Shown piece after piece: positions 1-6,364 of a DNA stretch of 8,478 bases. The stretch covers positions 1 through 8,478 of the forward strand of contig CAMBRH010000141.1 of assembly GCA_945870115.1 (NCBI GenBank), given 5' to 3'. How positions within the stretch are numbered: position 1 is the first letter of the stretch; each line of letters opens with the position of its first letter. This DNA is from Chitinophaga pinensis (GTDB lineage: Bacteria > Bacteroidota > Bacteroidia > Flavobacteriales_D > Crocinitomicaceae). A model generated the notes under the pieces. That model worked only from the letters and a program-made list of their open reading frames with translations. It was not told where the DNA came from and did not search any database. The position numbers and the translations under genes are program-made.

Positions 1-927
1 GAAATCGAATATTTTCCCCCTTATTTTTTAGCTAAAAACAATTTCGGTTCTCAATTATATAGTTCCAATTTTAATTTAATTTTAGAAACAAAAAACGGAA
101 GAATTTTAATTGATACTATAAACTCACTTTATCTACTAAACGATGCTAAAAAAATTCAAATTTTTGATGCCCAATACAAGCGTATTTCAAAATTTAAATC
201 AAAAGGAATTTTTTACGCTAATTTTTACAACAAATTAATTTATTCTGAAAAATTGCCGGTTTTGGATATTTATGGTAAAGTAAGCAAAATTAAAACCGAA
301 TTTACCGAATTAATTCCTCTAGAGGACGGCTATTTTTACATTCGAGAAAAAAGTAAATTCTGTCAACTTTTTGACAAAAATCTAAATAATCTAGTACCTG
401 AAATATCAGAAATAAAAAAAATAACTTATTTACAAGACAATCTTTTTGGTTTAACGACTAAAAATGGTTATATTATTTACGATAATTTGAACAAAAAAAA
501 ATATACAGGGTATAAAAATGCAACCCCAAATTGGGAAGAAGGAATAATACTTGTAGAAAATAAAACTGGAAAATATCGATTTGAATTTTTAAACAGATCT
601 TTTGAAAATATCATGGGGAAATCTTTCTCAAATGCAACCAAATTTAAAAATGGATTTGCATCAATTGTTGAAGATAAATCATGGACAATTATTGATAAAA
701 AGGGAAATCAAAAATCCTATCCAAATTACAATCCAATAGAAAATTTATCACTAAATATATTTAAAACAACAGAAAAAATAAACTTAGGAGTAGTTGATTC
801 CAATAGTAAAATTATAATTCCTATTGAATTTGAAAAAATAAATTTCATTAATCAAAACATCATCCAAGGAATTAAAGAAGGAAAATTATTTTACTTTGAT
901 TATCAAGGAAAAATAATTTATGAATAA
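1..927 (+). CDS. WG-repeat-like protein, 5' end outside window
   Basis: The frame is open from the first base of the window to a TAA at 925-927 (308 visible residues), so the true start lies to the left. The first usual alternative start codon in frame, a TTG at 253, sits inside continuous coding sequence with no sign of a leader and is unlikely to be the real start. Two C-terminal stretches resemble WG repeats (pattern 'F.nGfA.V..k.W.iIDkkG'): nt 634-708, with NGFASIVEDKSWTIIDKKGN, and nt 778-840, with LGVVDSNSKIIIPIEFEKI. The earlier part (nt 274-560) has weaker copies, such as DNLFGLTTKNGYIIYD. WG repeats form beta-rich arrays; their function is generally unknown, and no enzyme motif is visible. 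Composition is very rich in Lys, Asn, Ile and Phe. The gene converges on the propeller gene with a 16-bp gap. The family call is by pattern only and no function is assigned. Confidence 0.7.
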   Translation, partial: EIEYFPPYFLAKNNFGSQLYSSNFNLILETKNGRILIDTINSLYLLNDAKKIQIFDAQYKRISKFKSKGIFYANFYNKLIYSEKLPVLDIYGKVSKIKTEFTELIPLEDGYFYIREKSKFCQLFDKNLNNLVPEISEIKKITYLQDNLFGLTTKNGYIIYDNLNKKKYTGYKNATPNWEEGIILVENKTGKYRFEFLNRSFENIMGKSFSNATKFKNGFASIVEDKSWTIIDKKGNQKSYPNYNPIENLSLNIFKTTEKINLGVVDSNSKIIIPIEFEKINFINQNIIQGIKEGKLFYFDYQGKIIYE

Positions 928-943
928 AAATCGAAAAATAACT

Positions 944-3460
944 TTACTTTCCTTTTAGAATCATTAATTTACCTTGCTTTTTATCAATTTCAATCATATA
1001 AATTCCATCTTTTAAATTCTTAACATCAATCTTTTCACCTTTTAAAACATTTTTTTTACTCAAAACCAAATTACCTTGTAAATCTACAATGTTAATTTCT
1101 AAAGCGTTCTCTTGAAACTCAATTTCCTCACTTACAGGGTTTGGACTAATTAATTTAGCCAATTCTTTTTCGTTTATAGAACTGGTATTTATCCAAAAGC
1201 TTAAATTATAAGACCAAATTGAGCGCCCAAAAGTACCTGCAACTAGTCTTTTATTTTCAAAATCAATATCTAAATCTGAAACCGTTGCAATTGGCAAGTT
1301 TTGACCTAGTAAATCCCATGTCAATCCATTATTTACTGAAACGAAAACACCACCATCTGTTCCTATAAATAAATTCTCATTACCATTTATAACAAATGAA
1401 ACGAAAGAATTAATTCCAATCGCGGGTAAATTATTTGCAATATTCATCCAAGTTTGCCCACTATCTGTACTTTTAAAAATTAAAGCTTGATTAAAATTTT
1501 GGTAATAACCACTCATTGTAACAAATAATGTTTGAGAATTTAATTTTGAAAAATTCACAGAAGTAACAAACTTTTCGGGTAAATTTGAACTTATATTTTG
1601 CATATTTCCATCTACATCTCCAAGCCAAACTAATCCATCGCTTGTCCCAACTATTATTTGGCTTTCATTTAAAGAATTGTGTTTTATTTTTGTAATTGTG
1701 TGGTAATTCTCTGGACTAATGGCAGTTCCTAATCCTACTTGAGTTAAATCTGCAGAAATTGGTTCCCAAAATCCAAAAGGTGGATTATCCATTTTCATTA
1801 GCCTATTAGATCCTGCAATTATTCTAGAATTCTTATAAGTGTATGGTGTAAACCAATTTGTATTTACCTCTTGAGTAGAAATATCAACATATCCATTATT
1901 ATCATCAAGCCAATATAATCCAGCATTTTGAGTTTCATAAATTATACTATGGTCAGCTTGATCAATATAGGTTACTTCAAAACCATCACCTCCAAAGTCT
2001 CTAGACCATTCAGTTGTCAAATAATTTCCTGAAGTTGTTCCATTATCTTGTGCACCACCAGAATAAACTCCATTTTCAAAAGAATTTGCATTTATATCAT
2101 AAAATTGGGTTATGGGTAATGCTCCTAAAGTTTGCCAAAAAGCACCAGAATCTTCTGTTTTATAAATCCCTCCATCAGTTCCAATAATTTGAGTTGTTTG
2201 ATTTTGAAAAATTAAAGCATGCTTATCTGCATGAACTTCATATGTTGACCAATCAGGAACATTTGGAGTCCAAGTAACACCTGCATCGTAACTCTCATAT
2301 TGATTTACTCCTGGAACAATAATGTGATTTTCATCAAAGGGATCAACATAAATCTCACCAAAATACCAACCAAAACCACCTGTAAATCCTGGGTCCAAAC
2401 CTTGCAAACCTCCATTTGCCCCAATTCCTGACCAACTAACTCCTTCGTCAGAACTGACATAAATGTCTTGCAAATTATAATCTACACTAATAAAAATAGC
2501 ATATAATTTAGATGGATTACTTGCAGAAAACTGAATTCCAACACGAGATTGATCTGTATCTGGCAATCCATTTGTTATACGAACCCAGCTGTCTCCGCCA
2601 TCAATAGATTTATAGATTCTTGAATCTGGACCAGCAGAAATACGATGTCCTTCAAGATTTAATCTATTAAAAGAACTTGCCAACAAAACTGAAGGTTGAC
2701 TTGGGCTTCTAACTACATTAGTAACTCCTGATGAATCAGAAACCAACAAAGTATTTACCCAAGTTGCTCCACCATCCATTGTTTTATAAATCCCTCTCTC
2801 ATTTGTTTTTTGAAATGGATCTCCCAATGCACCAACAATAATTTCTGAAGAATTCAAAGGATTAATGGTGCAAGAAGTAATTATTCCAGCCTGAGATAAG
2901 CCAATATTTACCCACGTTTCACCAAAATCAACAGATTTATAAAAACCATTTCCCATAAAAGAACCTCCACCAAAGTTTCTATCTCCAGTTCCTACATAAA
3001 TAATATTATTGTTGTTAGGATCTACAGTTATTGAACCAATTGCTAAGGAACCAAAATCGTCAAAAACTGAATTCCAGTTCAAGCCACCATCAATTGTTCT
3101 AAATACTCCTCCATTTGCTGTGCCTGCAAATAAAGTATCACTTCCCAAATTTAAGGCCGTTAAAACATCAACTCTCCCTCCAATATTGAATGGTCCTTCC
3201 AACCTCCAGTCTAAATTATGTTCTGGTCCACGATTTAAAGACTGGACATTATTTTTAATTTCTCTAATTTTAGAAATTCCTAAGTAAAATGCATCAGCAT
3301 CAAATCCAAAAACGGGATTGGATCGCACTAAATTCCAATAATCATATGCTTTTGGCTCAATTCTTTTTGAAACATCAACAATTTTCTTTACATTTCTACA
3401 GGAATTTACACTTATTAAAATGCATACCAGCAAGGACAATCTTAAAATCAAAAGTTTCAT
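944..3460 (-). CDS. Exported Asp-box (BNR) beta-propeller protein with T9SS C-terminal sorting signal
   Basis: This 838-residue exported protein starts with a signal peptide (hydrophobic residues 3-17) ending in a lipobox-like VNSC, Cys21. Nine Asp-boxes of the form S/T-x-D-x-G-x-T-W follow: near residues 121 (RTIDGGLNW), 175, 226, 284, 335, 389, 434, 663 and 707 (VSVNNGLTW, with Asn for Asp). Such repeats mark blades of sortilin/VPS10-, sialidase- and GH74-like propellers. Residues about 450-660 have no Asp-box but carry GGAQDNGT (468-475), seen in this kind of large propeller. From about 766 comes a type A T9SS tail: ISPNP at 771-775, VDLQGN at 792-797, LKDGIYMIEI at 816-825, and a Lys-rich end. 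The expected location is the cell surface or medium; substrate and activity are unknown. I do not claim catalysis, since Asp-boxes are structural. It has its own promoter just behind the ribosomal operon terminator and is probably monocistronic. Confidence 0.9.
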   Translation of the reverse strand: MKLLILRLSLLVCILISVNSCRNVKKIVDVSKRIEPKAYDYWNLVRSNPVFGFDADAFYLGISKIREIKNNVQSLNRGPEHNLDWRLEGPFNIGGRVDVLTALNLGSDTLFAGTANGGVFRTIDGGLNWNSVFDDFGSLAIGSITVDPNNNNIIYVGTGDRNFGGGSFMGNGFYKSVDFGETWVNIGLSQAGIITSCTINPLNSSEIIVGALGDPFQKTNERGIYKTMDGGATWVNTLLVSDSSGVTNVVRSPSQPSVLLASSFNRLNLEGHRISAGPDSRIYKSIDGGDSWVRITNGLPDTDQSRVGIQFSASNPSKLYAIFISVDYNLQDIYVSSDEGVSWSGIGANGGLQGLDPGFTGGFGWYFGEIYVDPFDENHIIVPGVNQYESYDAGVTWTPNVPDWSTYEVHADKHALIFQNQTTQIIGTDGGIYKTEDSGAFWQTLGALPITQFYDINANSFENGVYSGGAQDNGTTSGNYLTTEWSRDFGGDGFEVTYIDQADHSIIYETQNAGLYWLDDNNGYVDISTQEVNTNWFTPYTYKNSRIIAGSNRLMKMDNPPFGFWEPISADLTQVGLGTAISPENYHTITKIKHNSLNESQIIVGTSDGLVWLGDVDGNMQNISSNLPEKFVTSVNFSKLNSQTLFVTMSGYYQNFNQALIFKSTDSGQTWMNIANNLPAIGINSFVSFVINGNENLFIGTDGGVFVSVNNGLTWDLLGQNLPIATVSDLDIDFENKRLVAGTFGRSIWSYNLSFWINTSSINEKELAKLISPNPVSEEIEFQENALEINIVDLQGNLVLSKKNVLKGEKIDVKNLKDGIYMIEIDKKQGKLMILKGK

Positions 3461-3475
3461 AAATTAAAGTTTTAA

Positions 3476-3483
3476 CAAATATA
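3476..3483 (-). promoter_or_regulatory. Putative Bacteroidota -7 element (TATATTTG) for the propeller gene
   Basis: Read on the minus strand the site is TATATTTG, an exact match to the Bacteroidota sigma-ABfr -7 consensus TAnnTTTG. It lies 15 bp upstream of the ATG at 3460, giving a very short leader. The position where a -33 TTG would be expected falls inside the terminator stem (around 3503-3505) and reads TCA, so the upstream box is not supported. The next gene on this strand is cut off by the terminator, so a promoter is needed here. Confidence 0.5.
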
Positions 3484-3485
3484 AG

Positions 3486-3521
3486 AAAAAAAAAGGCGAT
3501 TCTGATAGAATCGCCTTTTTT
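3486..3521 (-). terminator. Intrinsic terminator of the spc-alpha operon (potentially bidirectional)
   Basis: A perfect 9-bp stem (GGCGATTCT at 3495-3503 with AGAATCGCC at 3507-3515) closes on a 3-nt loop. It is flanked by nine A (3486-3494) and six T (3516-3521), which extend the stem. On the minus strand the RNA would end in nine U after the hairpin, 51 bp past the rplQ stop. This is a textbook factor-independent terminator. The arms would also terminate plus-strand transcripts, although no plus-strand gene is aimed at it. Confidence 0.9.
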
Positions 3522-3546
3522 AAAGTATAAGAATTATATTTATTCC

Positions 3547-3559
3547 CTGCGCTAACGCT
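3547..3559 (-). repeat. 13-bp intergenic motif, copy 1 (after rplQ)
   Basis: The plus-strand sequence CTGCGCTAACGCT here is identical to 6326-6338, and both copies have the same orientation relative to transcription. It contains a small GCG-CTAA-CGC stem-loop. A degenerate relative, GCTACGCT (3572-3579), lacking one A, overlaps the rplQ stop codon 21 bp away. G+C-rich words of this kind are scarce in this A+T-rich DNA. Function is unknown. Confidence 0.55.
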
Positions 3560-3572
3560 AGGTCTTCAAATG

Positions 3573-4130
3573 CTACGCTTTTTCTTCTTCCTCAGTTGAA
3601 TCTGATTCCTCAGCCTCATCTGAATTTTCTGTAGCTTCAGGAGTTGAAGTAGTATCTTCAACAACTTCTTCTTGAGTTTCTGTTGCAGCTGTTGAACTAG
3701 CAGTTGTTGCAGCTCCACCTCTACGAGATCTTCTTGTAGTTTTCTTAGCTTCAGTCATGTTCAACATCAATTCATTGAAGTCAACTAATTCAATCATACA
3801 CATTTCAGCATTATCACCTAAACGGTAGCCTGTGCGAATGATACGTGTATAACCTCCTGGTCTTCCAGCAACTTTTGGTGCAACATCTCTGAACAATTCA
3901 GAAACTACTTCTTTTTGTTTTAAATAACTAAATACAGTTCTTCTTGAGTGAGTAGAATCTGTTTTAGATTTAGTTATCAATGGCTCAACATATACTCTTA
4001 GAGCTTTAGCTTTAGCAACTGTTGTTGTAATGCGTTTGTGCTCAATAAGAGAACAAGCCATATTAGATAGCATAGCTGCTCTGTGTGCAGTTTTTCTACC
4101 TAAATGATTGAACTTTTTACCGTGTCTCAT
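3573..4130 (-). CDS. rplQ: 50S ribosomal protein L17 (bL17) with long acidic C-terminal tail
   Basis: L17 is a large-subunit protein that sits near the peptide exit region and helps 50S assembly. The family signature is clear: MRHGKKFNHLGRKTAHRAAM at the N-terminus, HKRITTTVAKAKALR around 31-45, and GRPGGYTRII at 89-98. The conserved body ends near residue 124 (E. coli L17 has 127 residues). Here 61 more residues follow: a basic hinge (KKTTRRSRR, 129-137), an Ala/Thr/Ser stretch, then a tail in which 16 of the last 35 residues are Asp or Glu. Extended L17 tails are known in Bacteroidota; the tail's role is not established. It is the last gene of the alpha operon, 91 bp after rpoA across a palindromic repeat, and ends before the intrinsic terminator. 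The start is preceded by A-rich DNA without a Shine-Dalgarno. Confidence 0.97.
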   Translation of the reverse strand: MRHGKKFNHLGRKTAHRAAMLSNMACSLIEHKRITTTVAKAKALRVYVEPLITKSKTDSTHSRRTVFSYLKQKEVVSELFRDVAPKVAGRPGGYTRIIRTGYRLGDNAEMCMIELVDFNELMLNMTEAKKTTRRSRRGGAATTASSTAATETQEEVVEDTTSTPEATENSDEAEESDSTEEEEKA

Positions 4131-4143
4131 AATATTTTCTTTT

Positions 4144-4207
4144 TAGACTTTTGACATTAGACATAAGATTTAAGACTTGAAGTCTTTTGTCTAATGTCTA
4201 TCGTCTA
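4144..4207 (-). repeat. Heptamer repeats arranged as a 64-bp imperfect palindrome in the rpoA-rplQ gap
   Basis: On the plus strand, units close to AGACWTW begin at 4145, 4152, 4159, 4166 and 4173, exactly 7 bp apart (TGAC at 4152 and AGAT at 4166 are degenerate). After the centre at 4179 the same core appears inverted: GTCT at 4182, 4189, 4196 and 4203, again every 7 bp, and once more at 4211. The arms pair as AAGACTT/AAGTCTT (4172-4178 with 4180-4186, 1-nt loop), GACATTAGACA/TGTCTAATGTC (4153-4163 with 4188-4198, 11 of 11), and TAGAC/GTCTA at the ends. A 7-nt bulge lies on one side. The mRNA between rpoA and rplQ should therefore fold into a long hairpin. It has no T-run, so it is not a plain terminator. 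Confidence 0.8.
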
Positions 4208-4221
4208 TTTGTCTTTTATTA

Positions 4222-5214
4222 CTAGTCTTTGTCTAATTTATATTTGGCAACATTCATTCCAAAGGTTAAACCTTTATTGTCAACCAAATCCTCCAATTCT
4301 GTAAGAGATTTCTTACCAAAATTACGGAATTTTAACATGTCGTTTTTATTGTAAGAAACTAAATCTCCCAATGTTTCAACATCTGCTGCTTTCAAACAAT
4401 TCAAGGCACGTACAGATAAATCCATATCAACCAATTTTGTTTTCAACAATTGACGCATGTGTAAAGATGTTTCGTCAAATTCTTCAGTATCTGATTTTAC
4501 TTCACTATCTAATGTAATTTTCTCATCTGAGAACAACATAAAGTGGTGAATTAAAATCTTAGCTGCTTCTTTCAAGGCATCTTTTGGATGAACAGAACCA
4601 TCAGAATTAATTTCCATGATTAATTTTTCATAATCCGTTTTTTGCTCTACACGAAAGTTTTCGATTTTGTAGTTTACATTTTTTATTGGAGTGAAAATTG
4701 AATCGATAAAAATTGTACCAAATGGAACACCATTTATTTTGTTCTCTTCAGCTGGAACGTAACCACGACCTTTAATTATCGTCATTTCCATTTCAAATTT
4801 AACTGAAGATTCCATGTTACAAATCACTAAATCAGGATTTAAAACTTGGAATGCAGAAGTAAATTTGCCTAAATCACCTGCTTTTAATTGATCTTGTCCA
4901 GAGATTGAAACTACTACAGTTTCGTTATCTGTTCCTTCGATTTGTTGTTTGAAACGAACTTGTTTTAAATTTAAAACGATTTCTGTAACATCTTCAACAA
5001 TTCCTTTAATTGCAGTAAACTCGTGATCAGCACCTTCAATTCTTATTGAAGCAATTGCATATCCTTCTAATGATGATAAAAGAATTCTTCGCAATGCATT
5101 ACCAACAGTAATACCATAACCAGGCTCAAGAGGACGGAATTCAAATAAACCCTTTTTCTCATCAGCATGAACCATGATAACTTTATCTGGTTTTTGAAAA
5201 TCTAGAATAGCCAT
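4222..5214 (-). CDS. rpoA: DNA-directed RNA polymerase subunit alpha
   Basis: Alpha dimerises to nucleate RNA polymerase assembly and contacts promoter DNA and activators with its C-terminal domain. The 330-residue length is normal. The N-terminal domain (about 1-230) holds the family motifs PGYGITVGNALRRILLSS (31-48) and KGRGYVPAEENK (148-159). A flexible acidic linker (about 236-252) leads to the C-terminal helix-hairpin-helix domain (about 256-320). There VRALNCLK carries Arg269, the equivalent of DNA-binding Arg265 in E. coli, and FGKKSLTELE (299-308) carries the conserved GKKS. The gene follows rpsD by 17 bp, so the two are probably co-translated. The last codons (for KLDKD) contain two more AGAC words continuous in style with the repeat after the stop. 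No Shine-Dalgarno is visible before the ATG. Confidence 0.99.
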   Translation of the reverse strand: MAILDFQKPDKVIMVHADEKKGLFEFRPLEPGYGITVGNALRRILLSSLEGYAIASIRIEGADHEFTAIKGIVEDVTEIVLNLKQVRFKQQIEGTDNETVVVSISGQDQLKAGDLGKFTSAFQVLNPDLVICNMESSVKFEMEMTIIKGRGYVPAEENKINGVPFGTIFIDSIFTPIKNVNYKIENFRVEQKTDYEKLIMEINSDGSVHPKDALKEAAKILIHHFMLFSDEKITLDSEVKSDTEEFDETSLHMRQLLKTKLVDMDLSVRALNCLKAADVETLGDLVSYNKNDMLKFRNFGKKSLTELEDLVDNKGLTFGMNVAKYKLDKD

Positions 5215-5231
5215 TATAATGCTTTTATTTA

Positions 5232-5840
5232 TTATTTAGAATACAATTCGACAATTAATTGTTCCTTGATGTTTTCAGGAATCATTTCTCTTGAAGGAAT
5301 ACCAAGTACTTTACCTGACATGTCTGAATTATTCCAATCTAACCAATCGTATTTCTTGTTATTTGAAGATATAGATGCAGTAACAACTTCTAAAGATTTA
5401 GATTTTTCACGTACACCAATTACATCACCAATTTTAATTGTATAAGATGGGATATTAATTAATTCGCCATTCACTGTTACGTGTCTGTGAGAAACTAATT
5501 GTCTTGCACCACTTCTTGTTGGTGAAACTCCTAATCTGTAAACAATATTATCCAAACGTGATTCACATAATTGTAATAACACCTCACCAGTAATACCTTT
5601 CATTCTAGAAGCTTTTTCAAATAAATTTGAAAATTGTTTTTCTAAAATACCATAAGTATACTTAGCTTTTTGTTTTTCAGCTAATTGAATAGCGTACTCT
5701 GATTGTTTTCCACCTCTTTTTTTAGATGGACCATGTTGACCTGGACCGTATGGACGTTTGTCCATTGCTTTGTCTGGGCCGAAAATTGGGTCTTTGAAAC
5801 GTCTTGCGATTTTCGTTTTTGGACCTGTGTATCTTGCCAT
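5232..5840 (-). CDS. rpsD: 30S ribosomal protein S4 (uS4)
   Basis: S4 is a primary binder of the 16S rRNA 5' domain and starts 30S assembly. The 202-residue frame begins MARYTGPKTKIARRF and contains YGPGQHG (31-37), characteristic of S4. The S4 RNA-binding domain spans about 91-155: LCESRLDNIVYRLG (91-104), RSGARQLVSHRHVTVNG (109-125). The N-terminal region has no cysteines, so this is the zinc-free form; the only Cys is 92 in the S4 domain. In E. coli S4 represses the alpha operon by binding a pseudoknot before rpsM; I see no recognisable equivalent here. It lies between rpsK (79-bp gap) and rpoA (17-bp gap), the standard alpha operon order. Confidence 0.99.
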   Translation of the reverse strand: MARYTGPKTKIARRFKDPIFGPDKAMDKRPYGPGQHGPSKKRGGKQSEYAIQLAEKQKAKYTYGILEKQFSNLFEKASRMKGITGEVLLQLCESRLDNIVYRLGVSPTRSGARQLVSHRHVTVNGELINIPSYTIKIGDVIGVREKSKSLEVVTASISSNNKKYDWLDWNNSDMSGKVLGIPSREMIPENIKEQLIVELYSK

Positions 5841-5919
5841 TTTGTTGTTTTATTAAAAGAGAGATTATGAATTAAGGCTTTTCCTTCGACAATCTTTACC
5901 TCTTTGATTATTAAATTTA
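5841..5919 (-). other. 79-bp rpsK-rpsD intergenic leader with weak inverted repeats
   Basis: This gap is long for a ribosomal operon. On the transcript strand it holds AAAGAG (plus 5900-5905) and CTCTTT (plus 5856-5861), which could close a loop containing a small AAGG/CCTT pair. Near the rpsD start it becomes A-rich (AATAAAACAACAAA), the usual Bacteroidota start context. No promoter element and no terminator are seen. The folding is weak and may be chance. Confidence 0.25.
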
Positions 5920-6306
5920 TTAAACTCTTCTTCTTTTTGGAGGACGACATCCGTTGTGTGGCATCGGAGTGATATCCACGATTTCAACTACTTCGATTCC
6001 AGAATTGTGAATTGATCTGATAGCAGACTCACGTCCCCCACCTGGTCCTTTTACAAATACTTTTACTTTACGTAATCCGAAGTCATGTGCTTCTTTAGAG
6101 CAATCTTCAGCTGCCATTTGTGCAGCGTAAGGTGTGTTCTTTTTAGAACCTCTAAAGCCCATTTTACCAGCCGAAGACCAAGAAATAACTTGACCTGCGT
6201 TGTTAGTCAAAGAAATAATGATGTTGTTGAAGGTAGCTTGAATATGCGCTTCACCAAATGCATCTACTTTGACATTTTTCTTCTTCTTTTGATTAGACTT
6301 TGCCAT
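5920..6306 (-). CDS. rpsK: 30S ribosomal protein S11 (uS11)
   Basis: S11 lies on the platform of the small subunit, near the mRNA exit and the Shine-Dalgarno helix. The 128-residue length is normal. Signature segments are present: AHIQATFNNIIISLT (20-34), SSAGKMGFRGSKKNTPYAAQ (44-63), VKGPGGGRESAIR (85-97) and the terminal PHNGCRPPKRRRV. The Asn118-Gly119 pair in that terminal motif matches the site where E. coli S11 carries an isoaspartate (Asn119), so the same spontaneous modification is possible. The N-terminus is lysine-rich (KKKK at 7-10). It sits between rpsM and rpsD with gaps of 58 and 79 bp. The ATG is preceded by an A/T-only leader without a Shine-Dalgarno. Confidence 0.99.
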   Translation of the reverse strand: MAKSNQKKKKNVKVDAFGEAHIQATFNNIIISLTNNAGQVISWSSAGKMGFRGSKKNTPYAAQMAAEDCSKEAHDFGLRKVKVFVKGPGGGRESAIRSIHNSGIEVVEIVDITPMPHNGCRPPKRRRV

Positions 6307-6325
6307 TTTTTATTATAAAATTAAA

Positions 6326-6338
6326 CTGCGCTAACGCT
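6326..6338 (-). repeat. 13-bp intergenic motif, copy 2 (between rpsM and rpsK)
   Basis: The sequence is identical over 13 bp to 3547-3559 (CTGCGCTAACGCT on the plus strand). It starts 19 bp beyond the rpsK start codon, in the rpsM-rpsK gap, and lies just downstream (in transcription) of a small hairpin. The two copies share no similarity beyond these 13 bases except one or two flanking positions. Confidence 0.55.
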
Positions 6339-6347
6339 TATTAAAAT

Positions 6348-6362
6348 ATCAGCTTGGCTGAT
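6348..6362 (-). promoter_or_regulatory. Small hairpin directly after the rpsM stop
   Basis: ATCAGC (6348-6353) and GCTGAT (6357-6362) form a perfect 6-bp stem with a 3-nt loop, starting 2 bp past the rpsM stop codon. No T-run follows, so it is not a standard terminator. It could be an RNA processing or stability element, or chance. Confidence 0.35.
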
Positions 6363-6364
6363 TA

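Noticed and set aside
905..954. AAGGAAA/TTTCCTT inverted repeat between the convergent genes as a shared terminator
   Set aside because: The arms are 7 bp of mostly A/T with a 36-nt loop and lie partly in both coding regions, so this is too weak to call a terminator.
3009..3287. Open plus-strand frame of 92 codons inside the propeller gene
   Set aside because: It lies fully antisense to a long, well-supported coding region, shows no family motif and has no start context of its own.
4144..4207. CRISPR-like array or terminator reading of the rpoA-rplQ repeats
   Set aside because: Units are 7 bp without spacers, which excludes CRISPR, and no T-run follows the hairpin on the transcript strand.
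5681..5950. Minus-strand frame overlapping the rpsD start and rpsK end
   Set aside because: It overlaps two certain ribosomal protein genes in another frame and its product is a shadow of the S4 coding sequence plus the spacer.
6085..6318. Plus-strand frame opposite rpsK
   Set aside because: Its translation is cysteine- and phenylalanine-rich and antisense to S11, as expected of a shadow frame.
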